Below, one piece after another: positions 33,360 through 46,138 of a DNA stretch of 64,000 nt (its first letter is position 1; the number at the start of each line of letters is the position of its first letter). The notes below the pieces were generated by a model. It was given only the letters and a program-made list of their open reading frames with translations, did not search any database and was not told the DNA's origin. Source of the DNA: Deinococcus sp. Arct2-2 (GTDB lineage Bacteria; Deinococcota; Deinococci; Deinococcales; Deinococcaceae); the NCBI RefSeq assembly GCF_004801315.1, contig NZ_SSNW01000009.1, positions 45,725 to 109,724 on the forward strand. Reading direction: 5' to 3'. The position numbers were made by a program, and so were the translations under genes.

Positions 33360-34196
33360 CTACTCCAGCGCTGTCCTCTGATGAGAGCTGCCAAACGTTC
33401 TTTCCCCGTACTCGGCCCCGCTGAAGGTCAGACCGTGTGCGGGAACATTCGCGCCTGCGCGGGCGCGTTGGCCGCCCTGCAAAATGTCGGCGGTTTGGGT
33501 AGGCGTCAGGTGGCCTTGTCCGGCCAGCAGCAGCGTACCCACTAGGCCGCGCACCATATGACGCAGAAAACTCTCGCCCTGCACGTCTATTTCCCACAGA
33601 TCACCTGTTGTCCTGACTTCCAACTTCCGCAGTTCGCGCACGGTATGGCGGTCTTCACGGGTGGCAAAGGCGGCAAAATCGTGCGTGCCGATCAGGGTGG
33701 CGGCGGCGGCGTTCATGGCCCCGGCGTCTAGCAGCCCGGATACGTGCAGGGCGCGGTCTGCCCACAGCGGGTGCCGTTGCTGGGCCGTCCACAGGCGGTA
33801 GATGTAGGCGCGGCCCGTACACCCAAAGCGGGCATGAAAGCCAGCAGGCGCGGGGGCCGCCTCCAGCACGGCCAGATCAGGCGGAAGGTGGGCGTTCAGG
33901 GCGCGGGCCACCCGCTGGGGCGCAAGCCCGAAGCTGTCTGGCACGTCTATGTGGGCAGGCATGGCCCCCGCATGAACCCCGGCATCGGTGCGCCCCGCCG
34001 CCACCGGACGCGCCGCCCCGCTTGCGCCTAACCGCGCAAAAGCCTCGTGCAAGGTGTCCTGCACGGTGCGGGTGTGGGGCTGAGACTGCCAGCCCGCGAA
34101 CTGTGCGCCGTGATAGGCCACCGTGAGGCGCAGGCGCACGAACCCAGCGGGCGGCGCAAACAGCGGGGCAGCGGGGAGGACAGCATCGGCGGACAC
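33360..34196 (-). CDS. truA: tRNA pseudouridine(38-40) synthase
   Basis: 278 residues. [14 protein letters not shown], the catalytic [11 protein letters not shown] (Asp nucleophile), YIYRLW and [17 protein letters not shown] are the TruA motifs. It converts U38-U40 in the anticodon arm. The GTG start is supported by TAGCCT (34203-34208) 6 nt upstream, the leaderless pattern. The N-terminus is about ten residues longer than usual. It is divergent from the LysM/M23 gene. Confidence 0.94.
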   Translation of the reverse strand: MSADAVLPAAPLFAPPAGFVRLRLTVAYHGAQFAGWQSQPHTRTVQDTLHEAFARLGASGAARPVAAGRTDAGVHAGAMPAHIDVPDSFGLAPQRVARALNAHLPPDLAVLEAAPAPAGFHARFGCTGRAYIYRLWTAQQRHPLWADRALHVSGLLDAGAMNAAAATLIGTHDFAAFATREDRHTVRELRKLEVRTTGDLWEIDVQGESFLRHMVRGLVGTLLLAGQGHLTPTQTADILQGGQRARAGANVPAHGLTFSGAEYGERTFGSSHQRTALE

Positions 34197-34287
34197 GGCA
34201 GCAGGCTAGCGCACCGCACTGGCCCGAACCGCAGTACAGAAGAGTGTTCTCAGCCTAAAGTCAGGGTGACTGGGTATCTTATGGCTT

Positions 34288-35172
34288 GTGAATCTTTTCC
34301 ACCGGGTGTCGCGGGCCGTCCGCCTGACCGCTGTTGCCGCCCTGATCAGTGCCTCCGTGTTGGGCGGCGCGGCGCTGGCGGCCACCTCTTACCGCGTGAA
34401 GTCGGGCGATACGTTGTCGGGCATCGCAGTGCGGGCGGGGGTCACGGTGGCGCAGTTGCGGGCGGCCAATCCCGCCCTGCGCGACGCCGACTCGGTGCAG
34501 GCGGGCCGCGTTCTGACCTTGCCGGGGCGCGTGCTGCCTGCCACCCGTTACCGCGTCAAAGAGGGCGAGAACCTGACCGTGATTGCCCAACGGGTGGGCC
34601 TGACTTTGACGCAGTTGGTGCGGGCCAACCCCAACTACGCGGGCGGAAAACCCGTGTGGGTGGGCGCAGTGATTCAGATTCCAGCACGCACGGTGGCTGC
34701 ACGCCCTGTCGCCGCCCGCACAGGCACGACTGCCACCGTGCGCCCCGCCGCGATCCGGGTCGATCCGGTGGCTCCGGCGTCATCGGGGGCTTGGCTGTGG
34801 CCTATAGCCGGACACCGTTTCGTCAGCAGCGATTACGGTTCCCGCGTCATAGACGGCGTGCGCGAACTACATTACGGCATAGACATCGTGGCCCCGACTG
34901 GAACGCTGGTGCGGGCGGCCCGCAGCGGGCGGGTGCTGGAATCTCGCCCCGACTTTGACCGGGGTTGGGGCTGGACGGTGGTGATGCAGCACCCCGACGG
35001 CTGGATTACGCGGTATGCCCACCTCAGCGCTAATTTGGTCAAACAGGGTGAACTGGTGGTGCGCGGGCAACCGGTGGGCAAGGTAGGCAATACAGGCCGG
35101 TCTACGGGGCCGCATCTGCATTTCGGAACTTATCTGCGCTGGGTGCCGCGCAATCCGCTGAGTTTGTATTGA
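34288..35172 (+). CDS. Secreted LysM-M23 peptidoglycan endopeptidase
   Basis: 294 residues. A signal peptide (about 1-31, ending GGAALAA) is followed by two LysM domains (YRVKSGDTLSGIAVRAGVTV and YRVKEGENLTVIAQRVGLTL), an Ala/Arg/Val linker, and an M23/LytM domain with HYGIDIVAPTG and GPHLHFGTYLR supplying zinc ligands. It should cleave peptidoglycan cross-links outside the membrane. The GTG start is supported by TATCTT (34275-34280) 7 nt upstream, the leaderless pattern. Confidence 0.92.
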   Translation: MNLFHRVSRAVRLTAVAALISASVLGGAALAATSYRVKSGDTLSGIAVRAGVTVAQLRAANPALRDADSVQAGRVLTLPGRVLPATRYRVKEGENLTVIAQRVGLTLTQLVRANPNYAGGKPVWVGAVIQIPARTVAARPVAARTGTTATVRPAAIRVDPVAPASSGAWLWPIAGHRFVSSDYGSRVIDGVRELHYGIDIVAPTGTLVRAARSGRVLESRPDFDRGWGWTVVMQHPDGWITRYAHLSANLVKQGELVVRGQPVGKVGNTGRSTGPHLHFGTYLRWVPRNPLSLY

Positions 35173-35372
35173 GTTGGGCGCGGTTGGGAGTGGTCTAAAG
35201 GTCTAAAAGTCGGGGGTCTAAAGTGTTGGGGCGTTTGAGTCAGAAGGTGAGCCCCCCCGTTGCTGTGCAACGCCCCCCCTTGAGGGCAGGACAGGGAAGC
35301 AGCGTCTTGGATGCCGTTCTCAGACACTTCGACCCTAGACCCTCAGACGCCTTTCTCGCGTGACTCCTCTGC
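35173..35372. repeat. Intergenic gap with a family A repeat
   Basis: 35247-35290 has GAGCCCCCCCGTTGCTGTGC and CCCCTTGAGGG, the sister of 23768-23812. Several GGTCTAAAGG/GACCCTAGACC motifs lie around it. No gene. Confidence 0.7.
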
Positions 35373-37145
35373 TCAGTCGTACCCCCTGAACTGCCGCTCC
35401 TGCGCCTGCTTCTTGGCCTGCTGCTCTATGAAATGTTGATCGGTCAGGCGGTGCAGTGTTCGGCGTTCGGCCACCCACCCGGTGTGGGGCAGCAGCGGCA
35501 AAAATAGCCCCGGCGCGGCGGCCACCGCACTAGGCCGCTGCACATCAAGTGCCACAGGCACCAGCAGCGTGTAGGTGGGATATCTCTTGGGGCCGCCCAC
35601 GCGCACGGCGTCCGGGCCGAGGTGGGCGCGGAGTTCGGCCAAGGCTTGCCGGAACAGCGCTAAAGTCTGCTTGGGCGGCAACTCTGGAAACAAGTCCAGT
35701 TCGGCCTGCGTGCGGGTCACCTCGCCCTGCAGGGTCAGGTAGGCGATGAGGAGCGCAGTTTCGGGCCAGCGCAGCGGCACGGGCTGGCCGCCCCGGCGCA
35801 AGGTGGCCTGACCGAGGGTGTCCAGTGTCCAACTTGCCAAAGTCTGCGCTGGCTCCGGCTCACGCTGGTTCACCGCCCCATACGCCTGCTCTGCCCAGCC
35901 GCTCAACTCCGGTTCCAGCGCCGCAAGCTGCATCAGCGTGGTGAGTTCGGCCAAATCGGGGGCCAGCAGTTGAGGCGCACTGAGGCCCACCAGAGCGGGC
36001 AAGGCTTCCCGCAGGCCGTCCAGTGCTTCTGGCAAGCGGTTTTGGCGGTACAGCAGATCGGCCCGGTGCAGGCACACCCTGACCCAGAGCAGCGGCGGCA
36101 GGCTGCCGGGCGCACGCAGAGCCGCGTCTAGGTCGCGCAGGGCGGGAGGGTCGTGGTGTTGGCGGCGCAGCAACACGCCCCGGCAAGCCCAGTCGCGCGG
36201 CCCGGTGGGGCGGGGAAACAGCGGGTAGCTGTGCATGGCGGCCAGCGCGGCCCGGTGTGCGCCCAACTCGCTCAGGCGTTCAGCCAGCGTAAAAGCACAG
36301 CTGCGGCGCAGATTGACCCGCTCTACGGCCTCTAGCGCGTCGGCCAGCTCGGTCAGGGTGCCCACCGTGCCGTGCCGTTGCAGGGCCAGTAAGGCCCGGA
36401 GGGCGCGTGCATCGGGGCTGGGTAGATTGGGGTTGGGTAGATTGGGACTGGATAAGTCTGGGATTTTGTTGAGAGTCTTTGCGCTGGGTTTGGCAGATGC
36501 GCCAAGTGCCTCTCCCTCTCCAGAAGGCGCGTCCTCCGGCATCTGCCCAGACGTGGGTGACAGAGTCAAGGCCCATTCGGCAGCCCAGATTTCTGCCGGA
36601 ATCGTCGAGTCGGCCTTGCCCTGTGCGGTTTGGGTCTGTGCGGTTCGGGCCGCTTGGAGGGCTTGGCCTGCCTGCATCATCTCGCCCGCATCGCGTAGGC
36701 CCCGCGCCAGTGCCAGCCACAGGTGCGCGGCCAACGGAGAAGGAAGGCTAGTGGCCTCCTGCACGCACCGCAAGGCCCGCTGCCAGTTTGCCTGCTGGGG
36801 CTGGCTGTCGGCTTCACGCAGCGCCGCCCAGGCCCGCGCACAGGCGAACGCCGCTCCCGCGATGTCAGGGCCGTCCAAACTGTCACGGCTCAGGTGGTTC
36901 AGGCCCGCCGCCTCGTAGCGTGCCGCCGCTTCATCTAAGCCCAAGAGCGCGTACACGTGCCCCAGCGTGGCCTGTGCCCAAGGGTCGCCGCCTGCATTGG
37001 CCCGCGCCATTGCCCACAGCGCTTCCTGAATTCGGCCCGCGCCCAGCAACCGGAGCGCCTGTGTGCGCCAGTCTGCCGCCCGCCGAATCACGTCAGGCGA
37101 TACGGCGACGTCGGTAACACCAGGAGGAGCAGAAGGAGGACACAC
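35373..37145 (-). CDS. TPR-rich protein with C-terminal winged-helix (SARP/OmpR-like) domain
   Basis: 590 residues. The first ~420 are helical repeats rich in Ala/Leu (RIQEALWAMARANAGGDPWA, AQATLGHVYALLGLDEAAARY, LLYRQNRLPEALDGLREAL), interrupted by a low-complexity Ser/Pro/Asn linker near residue 230 with tandem LSSPNLPNPNLPSP. The end has LGQATLRRGGQPVPLRWPET, LALFRQALAELRAHLG and RYPTYTLLVPVALDV, which looks like a winged-helix DNA-binding domain of the OmpR/SARP type at the C-terminus. Likely a signal-responsive regulator. The GTG start at 37145 is uncertain because no Shine-Dalgarno is seen. Confidence 0.7.
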   Translation of the reverse strand: MCPPSAPPGVTDVAVSPDVIRRAADWRTQALRLLGAGRIQEALWAMARANAGGDPWAQATLGHVYALLGLDEAAARYEAAGLNHLSRDSLDGPDIAGAAFACARAWAALREADSQPQQANWQRALRCVQEATSLPSPLAAHLWLALARGLRDAGEMMQAGQALQAARTAQTQTAQGKADSTIPAEIWAAEWALTLSPTSGQMPEDAPSGEGEALGASAKPSAKTLNKIPDLSSPNLPNPNLPSPDARALRALLALQRHGTVGTLTELADALEAVERVNLRRSCAFTLAERLSELGAHRAALAAMHSYPLFPRPTGPRDWACRGVLLRRQHHDPPALRDLDAALRAPGSLPPLLWVRVCLHRADLLYRQNRLPEALDGLREALPALVGLSAPQLLAPDLAELTTLMQLAALEPELSGWAEQAYGAVNQREPEPAQTLASWTLDTLGQATLRRGGQPVPLRWPETALLIAYLTLQGEVTRTQAELDLFPELPPKQTLALFRQALAELRAHLGPDAVRVGGPKRYPTYTLLVPVALDVQRPSAVAAAPGLFLPLLPHTGWVAERRTLHRLTDQHFIEQQAKKQAQERQFRGYD

Positions 37146-37282
37146 GGTACGGACTTCAGCCTAGCGCGTCTGACGTGGTCAGGGGGCAATAACTGACAGG
37201 TCTGACCCCCAGATGGGTGCAAGCTTTCAATGAATACAGGTCTTGATACGGCCAAACTCTGCCCAGCCGCTAGCCTACGCCT

Positions 37283-37570
37283 ATGCCCCCCGCGCCCTCC
37301 GCCGCGCTGCCCGTTCAGGTGCAGTACGTAGAAGCCCACGACAAGGGCGACGGCCTTATCGCTGCTGCCCTTGTTGCCCACCTAGACACGTTGCAGGCTC
37401 AGCCGGGATTTGTGGGGGCCGAACTGCTGACCAGCCCCGCCCAACCCGGTTTGGTGCTGATTGCCAGCCGTTGGACTTGCCCCGCGCCCCAGTTGCCGCT
37501 GCCCGCCGGGGCCAAATCGTGGGTGTTCGAGGTACAGGAAGCGCGGGGTGCTGTAAGCGGTGAGGGGTAA
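37283..37570 (+). CDS. Small antibiotic-biosynthesis-monooxygenase-like protein
   Basis: 95 residues. VQYVEAHDKGDGLIAAALVAHLDTLQAQPGFVGAELL, read in parts, and LVLIASRW follow the ferredoxin-like ABM/heme-degrading monooxygenase pattern (strand, helix with LxxQPGF, strand). TAGCCT (37271-37276) lies 6 nt before the ATG, a leaderless promoter box. Stand-alone gene divergent from the TPR regulator. Enzymatic activity is not certain. Confidence 0.7.
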   Translation: MPPAPSAALPVQVQYVEAHDKGDGLIAAALVAHLDTLQAQPGFVGAELLTSPAQPGLVLIASRWTCPAPQLPLPAGAKSWVFEVQEARGAVSGEG

Positions 37571-37621
37571 CTAGGAAAGGCAAGCTCTCCCGCATGTTCC
37601 CGCTTTTCCCACACCCCATCC

Positions 37622-39040
<1,419 letters not shown>

Positions 39041-39113
39041 GCCCCAAGTTTAGGGCGGTCAGGCTGTCACACGGTCAGGAACTCTGGACGCGGCGGCGGT
39101 GTAGGGTGCAGCC

Positions 39114-39743
39114 ATGAATCGCTTGGGCGGGTTGATGTTGATGGGTCTGGGCATGGCAGCGGCGCAAGCGGGCATGGCAGTCGGAGTGGACTATTTGGTT
39201 TCATTGCGCTCAGACGGGGTATTTCGCCAGATCAGCCCAGTCAAATCCACCCAATCCGGAGGCGAAGAAAGCGCGTATGCTCTTCAGCCCGACGCTCTGG
39301 GCGGCCAGTGGATTCTAAATCTGCGCGGTGGGCGCGGCAATTTGGCGGGCGAGTGGCAACTCTCGTACTTGCCGCAGGCTGGAGCCTTGAAAGCCAATGC
39401 CGACGCTGCCGGACGCCTGCTGTCGCGTATGGCGGCCCGCGCCGGAGCGCAGTGCTTTGGCCTCAGTACGGCTCAGCTTCCGGCCCTAGACGCCCTGATC
39501 CGCGAGAGCGTGCGCTTGGGCATCACGGACGAAGTGAACCGCGAACGCCAACTGGGAACCGTGCGTGCCCGCGTGCTGGTGCATCACAATTGGGCCACAG
39601 TGACCGGCTCCAAGGCCACCGACTCCAAAGCCACCGATTCTAAGGCCACCGCCTCGGCTGACCGTCCGGAAGTCGATATTTTTCTGAACAGAAGCGGCGT
39701 GCCGGAGGCCGGAGCTTGGAAATCGGCTTGCCGCAAGGTGTGA
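39114..39743 (+). CDS. Secreted protein of unknown function with SKATD repeats
   Basis: 209 residues. A signal-like N-terminus (MNRLGGLMLMGLGMAAAQAG) suggests export. The middle (LNLRGGRGNLAGEWQLSYLP) is beta-rich, and a helical ALDALIRESVRLGI follows. Near residues 163-178 a 15-bp DNA repeat encodes SKATD-SKATD-SKATA, probably replication-slippage prone. TAGGGT (39102-39107) lies 6 nt before the ATG (leaderless pattern). Two Cys residues may form a disulfide. Not recognised. Confidence 0.7.
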   Translation: MNRLGGLMLMGLGMAAAQAGMAVGVDYLVSLRSDGVFRQISPVKSTQSGGEESAYALQPDALGGQWILNLRGGRGNLAGEWQLSYLPQAGALKANADAAGRLLSRMAARAGAQCFGLSTAQLPALDALIRESVRLGITDEVNRERQLGTVRARVLVHHNWATVTGSKATDSKATDSKATASADRPEVDIFLNRSGVPEAGAWKSACRKV

Positions 39744-39867
39744 ACTGGGCGGCGCAAGCACTCGCCCGTCTTAGACCCTTAGACCCTCGACTCTTAGACG
39801 CCCTTCACGCCCCCTAGCCAAACCTCTCTTACGGTCTCCCCTCCCCCGCCCTGCCAGAATGGGCGGC

Positions 39868-40869
39868 ATGAGTGGTCTGATAGATGTAGCAATCGTGGGC
39901 GCTGGCCCGGTGGGACTCGCGGCGGCTATCGCCTGTAAGCGGGCGGGCCTGAGTTACGTGGTGCTGGAAAAAGGCTGCGTGGTCAACGCCATCTTTGAAT
40001 ACCCCACCTACATGACGTTTTTCACCACCGCCCCTGAACTGGAAATCGGCAATCATCCGATGGTCACGGGGCACGACAAGCCGGATCGCCGCGACGCGCT
40101 GATGTACTACCGCCTTGTGACCCAGCGCGAGGAATTGAATGTGGAGCACTACACCACCGTGACCGACATTCATGCGGCCCCAGCGGGTTTTACGCTGGAA
40201 ATAGAAGCGCGGGACGGTACACCCGGTGTGGTGGAAGCGCGGCGCGTGATCGTAGCCACAGGCTATTACGACAATCCCCTACACCTCGGCATTCCCGGCG
40301 AGGACGGCGACAACGTGTCGCACTACTACACCGAAGCGCACCCGTTTATGGGCCTGAACGTGACCGTGATCGGTGCGGGCAACAGCGCCGCCGACGCTGC
40401 TCTTGACCTGTGGCGCGGCGGGGCAAAAGTGACGATGGTGGTGCGTGCCCCCGAACTCAAATCCACCATCAAATACTGGGTGCGCCCTGACCTAGAGAAC
40501 CGCATCAAAGAAGGTAGCATCGCCGCGCACTTCAATTCGCGGGTCACGGAAATCCTGCCCGACATGGCGCGGATCGAGCGGGCCGATGGCAGCACCTTCG
40601 ACCTGCCCACCCATTTCACCTTCGCCCTCACCGGCTACCGCCCCGATCTGAGCTTCCTAGACGGTCTGAACTTGGCGCAGCACCCCGACGCCTGCTTGGT
40701 CATGTCGGAGACATACGAAAGCAGCACGCCCGGCCTGTTCGTGGTGGGCAGCGCGGGCTTTGCGGGCAAGACCAATCAGGTCTTCATCGAAAACGGGCGG
40801 CATCACGCCCTCGCTGCGGTGGCTGAAATCGGGCGGCAATTGGAAAATTCGGCCCTGCTCACCCGCTGA
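39868..40869 (+). CDS. ypdA: YpdA-family bacillithiol-disulfide reductase
   Basis: 333 residues from the ATG at 39868; another ATG at 39859 adds three. FAD loop [55 protein letters not shown], the NADPH loop [17 protein letters not shown] and [24 protein letters not shown] (in parts) are the YpdA pattern. It lacks the redox CxxC of thioredoxin reductase, as expected for YpdA. It recycles bacillithiol disulfide with NADPH; bacillithiol is the main thiol in Deinococcus. Monocistronic. Confidence 0.92.
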   Translation: MSGLIDVAIVGAGPVGLAAAIACKRAGLSYVVLEKGCVVNAIFEYPTYMTFFTTAPELEIGNHPMVTGHDKPDRRDALMYYRLVTQREELNVEHYTTVTDIHAAPAGFTLEIEARDGTPGVVEARRVIVATGYYDNPLHLGIPGEDGDNVSHYYTEAHPFMGLNVTVIGAGNSAADAALDLWRGGAKVTMVVRAPELKSTIKYWVRPDLENRIKEGSIAAHFNSRVTEILPDMARIERADGSTFDLPTHFTFALTGYRPDLSFLDGLNLAQHPDACLVMSETYESSTPGLFVVGSAGFAGKTNQVFIENGRHHALAAVAEIGRQLENSALLTR

Positions 40870-40943
40870 GCGGCTCTTCGTTTCCCATCTTCACGTTCAC
40901 GCGCTTCACAATTCAGTCTGGGGCGCGTGAAATACTGCCGAGC

Positions 40944-42467
40944 ATGAAGGGTCAACTTGGGCGTGTAGGAAGGTGGACGGTGCTGGTCAGTGCAGTCTTG
41001 GGCGGGGCATGGTTAGGCGGCGCGGGGGCGCAGACGGAAACGCCTCCCGTTGCTGTCCCACCTGTGACGCAACCCGCACCGACGCCGCCCGCTGCACCCG
41101 CTCCAATTGTTATTCCGGCATTGCCCTTGCCCCCGATGCCCCCCACCGTCACGCCTCCTGCGCCCGTGCCTCCAACGACACCGCCCACAGACCCCACTCC
41201 ACCTGTAGAAGCGCCCCCGGCAGTCGTGCCACCCGTAGAAACACCGCCTGTGCCGCCTGTAGAGCCGACGCCTGAACCTGTGCTGGAACCCGTTCCCACC
41301 CCCCCGGTGGAGCCTGTGGTTCCCGTACAGCCCGCACCTACCCCGCCCGAACCCAGTGTGAAGATTACGCCCGCCCGCACCGCGCCGCTGCTGATTACGG
41401 TGCGCTCCGAGTGGCCTGCACTGGTAGAAGGCAAAAAAACGACGTTGCCCTTCACCCGTACTCTCACCATTTCCAGTGCGCGGGTGGCACAACTGCGGCA
41501 ACGTGGCGGCGGTATCAGCGCCTCTCTGGACGCCGATCTGAAGAAATTTGTGGCCGACTTGCCTTCTAAACCCGTAGACGCCCTCTTCGAGGAACTCTGG
41601 GACGGCTGGTCTATCGTGCAGCGCAACGGCCTGATCGTGAATATGGACAAGACCCGCGCCAGCATTGAGGCTGTGCTGAAAAATCCGCAGGGCGTGCAAG
41701 CCAGCGTCATTGTGTCCGGGCAGGTAGCCCCCCAGCGCACGCTGAATTTCTTTGCTTCACGCGGCATTACCCAGCATTTGGGCACAGGCGAAACCAACTA
41801 TTACGGCAGTAGCGCGGCCCGCGTCACCAATATCCACGTCGGAGCCTCGCGCTTCAAAGACCGCCTGATAGAAGGCAAAGTCTTCTCGTTCAACCAAACT
41901 GTCGGAACGATCAATACCAGCACTGGCTTCGTCACGGGCCTAGTCATCTCTGGCGAGCGCACGGCCAGCGGCGTCGGCGGCGGCATTTGTCAGGTCAGCA
42001 CCACCGTGTTTCGTGCCCTGTACGGCGCGGGGCTGTCCACGCTTCAGCGCCAGCCCCACTCTTATCAGGTGCATTATTACGATCCGCAGGGCCTTGACGC
42101 CACCATCTATCAGCCCAGCCTAGACCTAAAATTTGCCAACGATACAGGCGGCGCACTGTGGTTCCAGACCGACTGGAACGACGAAGAAGCCCGCCTGACC
42201 GTCGCGGTGTTCGGCAAGGCCCGCGACTACACCGTCGAAGTCGGTGCGCCCCGCACGCTTGCCACCCGGCCCTCACCCGCTGACCGCCTGATTTCTGACC
42301 CCACTTTGCCCGCCGGACAGCGCAAGCAAGTCGACTGGGCTGCGCCCGGAGCCACCTTAGAAGTGACCCGCAAATTCGTTCGCAACGGCCAAGCCTTTAA
42401 GCAAGACATTCTCCGCAGCGTGTACCGCCCTTGGCCCAATATCTTCCTCGTTGGCACGCGCCGCTAA
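40944..42467 (+). CDS. Secreted VanW-family protein with long proline-rich linker
   Basis: 507 residues. A signal peptide (about 1-30, [17 protein letters not shown]) is followed by about 110 residues that are almost all Pro, Val, Thr, Ala and Glu (PTPP, PPVEP repeats), likely a flexible wall-spanning segment. Residues about 145-260 form a peptidoglycan-binding-like domain. The VanW core follows: [35 protein letters not shown] and [13 protein letters not shown]. VanW function is unresolved. AATACT (40931-40936) 7 nt before the ATG resembles a leaderless promoter box. A perfect terminator follows. Confidence 0.9.
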   Translation: MKGQLGRVGRWTVLVSAVLGGAWLGGAGAQTETPPVAVPPVTQPAPTPPAAPAPIVIPALPLPPMPPTVTPPAPVPPTTPPTDPTPPVEAPPAVVPPVETPPVPPVEPTPEPVLEPVPTPPVEPVVPVQPAPTPPEPSVKITPARTAPLLITVRSEWPALVEGKKTTLPFTRTLTISSARVAQLRQRGGGISASLDADLKKFVADLPSKPVDALFEELWDGWSIVQRNGLIVNMDKTRASIEAVLKNPQGVQASVIVSGQVAPQRTLNFFASRGITQHLGTGETNYYGSSAARVTNIHVGASRFKDRLIEGKVFSFNQTVGTINTSTGFVTGLVISGERTASGVGGGICQVSTTVFRALYGAGLSTLQRQPHSYQVHYYDPQGLDATIYQPSLDLKFANDTGGALWFQTDWNDEEARLTVAVFGKARDYTVEVGAPRTLATRPSPADRLISDPTLPAGQRKQVDWAAPGATLEVTRKFVRNGQAFKQDILRSVYRPWPNIFLVGTRR

Positions 42468-42480
42468 GTTCAATCAAAAC

Positions 42481-42520
42481 GTAGGGGAGAGGCCGTTAAA
42501 GCCTCTCCCCTACTGCTTTT
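42481..42520 (+). terminator. Terminator after the VanW gene
   Basis: GTAGGGGAGAGGC (42481-42493) and GCCTCTCCCCTAC (42501-42513) form a 13-bp perfect stem, followed by TGCTTTT. Strong. Confidence 0.9.
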
Positions 42521-42536
42521 AGGTTTTTCTTAAGAC

Positions 42537-43712
42537 CAAGAGTTTCCACGGTTACCGCAATCGCGTGTCAGGCGGCGTGAAGTTGTTGTGATACAGGCTG
42601 CACTTCGGTCAGGACGTACAATTCTGTGTGTTGTGCGGCTCGGTGCTGAGCCGCTCGCCATGTCAGTTGCGGCTGCTCCTGACGGACGAGGAGCACCGCA
42701 TGAAGAGCCTCGACCACGCACCAGGCCCAGTTGTCTTGGGCCTGAATGGTTCGACAGCGGCAGCGTCCTAGCCCGAGATTCTGCTTCATCAACCGGTGAA
42801 TCACTTCGATGCCCCAGCGGGCCTTCCAAGCCCGCAGCAGCGCTCGGACGGTCACGGCAGGGTCAAACGTGCTGAACAGAAAAAAGCAGCTCCATTCGCC
42901 GTGAACCTTGCGCCAAATGATGAGCACATCGAACGCCCCGACGTCACGCGACACGGGAAGCCGACGGACACGCCATCCCACCTCGGCATAGAGATGGCAC
43001 CGTTCGGGAGGAAAGCGCTGTGCCAGAGCGTTGAGGGTGAGGCTCTCACCCTCAACGTGAACACTCATGTTGCGCTTGGCCCGTACCAGCACGGGGATCT
43101 GCGTGTCGTGACTGAAGGTCACGACCTCATCTCGTCCAAACTCTCCATCGAGCAGCACTCCGGCGATGGACACCCCCGCCGCCCGGCACTGCGTGATGGT
43201 GTGAATCATCTCTTGGGTCGCGGTGCGGTACGGATACGCGGGCGTCTCCAACAAGCGAGAGACTGTGAACCGCTCCAACAGCGGCGTCGGATCGGCCCCG
43301 AACTTCACCAAGGCCGCTGAGGTGAACTGATGCCCCAATTGAGTTCGCGCCTGACCGCTGTAGTGAAAGTTCAGACCCTCCATCTCCAGCCCCGCGTGCG
43401 GCACCATCACAAAGTCTATGGCCAAGAACGCGCCCTGTGGCGCGTTCTTGGCTCGGCGCTGAAGATCTTGGTTCGTCGTGAACGAGTGCTGTGCCAAGGA
43501 CTGGCACAGGGTGCTTTTCCGGACGGTGCTGTAGGGGGCGATGCCACTCACACTGGTGGCACGGTTCAACAACGCAGTCACGATGCTGAGCGGTAGGCTG
43601 GAGGACCGAGGCATAGACACTTCGCATGAAGGCCCACAAGACCGGGGAATTTCAATTCCCACCTCAAGGGCCTTCGTTGCTGTCGCCATAAATCCCTGCG
43701 TGGAAACTCTTG
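42537..43712. mobile_element. Intact insertion sequence, 1,176 bp, with 14-bp inverted repeats and 7-bp target duplication
   Basis: The left end CAAGAGTTTCCACG (42537-42550) and right end CGTGGAAACTCTTG (43699-43712) are perfect 14-bp inverted repeats. TTAAGAC is duplicated directly outside (42530-42536 and 43713-43719). The single transposase gene is uninterrupted, so the element is probably active or recently so. It landed between the VanW terminator and the 3' end of parB, ending 16 bp from the parB stop. Confidence 0.93.
42568..43689 (-). CDS. DDE transposase (IS4/IS701-like)
   Basis: 373 residues. The three acidic residues are visible as AIDFVMVPH (Asp), LLDGEFGRDEVV (Asp) and RWGIEVIHRLMKQNLGLGRCR (Glu, read in two parts), the YREK-like pattern of IS4-superfamily transposases. 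AGGGA lies 5 nt before the ATG at 43689, which sits 10 bp inside the inverted repeat. It catalyses cut-and-paste transposition of its element. Family assignment between IS4 and IS701 is not certain. Confidence 0.88.
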   Translation of the reverse strand: MATATKALEVGIEIPRSCGPSCEVSMPRSSSLPLSIVTALLNRATSVSGIAPYSTVRKSTLCQSLAQHSFTTNQDLQRRAKNAPQGAFLAIDFVMVPHAGLEMEGLNFHYSGQARTQLGHQFTSAALVKFGADPTPLLERFTVSRLLETPAYPYRTATQEMIHTITQCRAAGVSIAGVLLDGEFGRDEVVTFSHDTQIPVLVRAKRNMSVHVEGESLTLNALAQRFPPERCHLYAEVGWRVRRLPVSRDVGAFDVLIIWRKVHGEWSCFFLFSTFDPAVTVRALLRAWKARWGIEVIHRLMKQNLGLGRCRCRTIQAQDNWAWCVVEALHAVLLVRQEQPQLTWRAAQHRAAQHTELYVLTEVQPVSQQLHAA

Positions 43713-43727
43713 TTAAGACCCTTCGAC

Positions 43728-45318
<1,591 letters not shown>

Positions 45319-45400
45319 TGAGAGTCCTTGAGAACGAGCATTGCCAGTGAAGATACCGTCAATTGGGAGTCGAGCGGTGTTGCCGTGATTTTTCGGCTAC

Positions 45401-46138
45401 TCACGTATTGCCATTCCAGAACAGGGGTTGATGATTCGGCACGCCGGGTTTCCGGGGATATTTGGCGGGCGTGGGCTTCAGCTTTTCAATCACGATCAGC
45501 GTGCGGGCGTCGCCCAGAATGGGCAGCGTAAAGGGGTCAACGACTTGTACTTTTCCCCCCACTTCGCCTGATGCACGGCGGCCTGCGTTCAGCTCTTCGG
45601 TGCTGATCGGGCCTTTTTGGGCCACCAACAGGCCATTTTCACGCAGCAGGGGCAAAGCCAGTTCCGCCAAAATGGGCAAGGCGGCCACTGCACGCACTAC
45701 CACGCGGTCATAGCGTTGGCGGTGTTCGGGGTCTTGGCCCAGTTCCTCGGCGCGGCCCACCAGCGGATTCACGTTGGTCAGGCCCAGTGCAGCGGCGGTA
45801 GCCCGCACAAACTCGATCTTTTTGCGGGTGGAATCCACCGGAACCAGTTGTAATTCAGGCTGCACGATGGCGAGCGGTAGGGCGGGAAAACCTGCGCCAG
45901 TGCCGAGGTCTATGACCTGCTGAATGCCGTGTAGGTAGCCGCCCTGCAAACACGTCAGCGAATCCACGAAATGTTTCAGGATGATGTCCGGTTCTTCCTT
46001 AAGCGCAGTGAGATTGGTGCGGGCTGAGCCTTCCAGCAGCAGCCTCAGCAGTTCGGTAAAGGCGGGCAGATGCGGCGTCAGGTCTAACCCCAGCGCGTCA
46101 CCGCCCCGAAGCAACAGGTCTTGGCCCTCAGGCGTCAT
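45401..46138 (-). CDS. rsmG: 16S rRNA (guanine527-N7)-methyltransferase RsmG (GidB)
   Basis: 245 residues. [17 protein letters not shown] is the SAM site, followed by [25 protein letters not shown] and [18 protein letters not shown], as in RsmG. It methylates G527 of 16S rRNA; loss gives low-level streptomycin resistance. Its ATG overlaps the upstream LAGLIDADG-like gene by 4 nt (46135-46138), so the two are translationally coupled. It belongs to the conserved origin-proximal mnmG-rsmG-parA-parB cluster. Confidence 0.96.
   Translation of the reverse strand: MTPEGQDLLLRGGDALGLDLTPHLPAFTELLRLLLEGSARTNLTALKEEPDIILKHFVDSLTCLQGGYLHGIQQVIDLGTGAGFPALPLAIVQPELQLVPVDSTRKKIEFVRATAAALGLTNVNPLVGRAEELGQDPEHRQRYDRVVVRAVAALPILAELALPLLRENGLLVAQKGPISTEELNAGRRASGEVGGKVQVVDPFTLPILGDARTLIVIEKLKPTPAKYPRKPGVPNHQPLFWNGNT

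Noticed and set aside
34047..34958. 303-codon rightward frame over truA and the LysM gene start
   Set aside because: It crosses two well-supported genes in other frames and has no domain.
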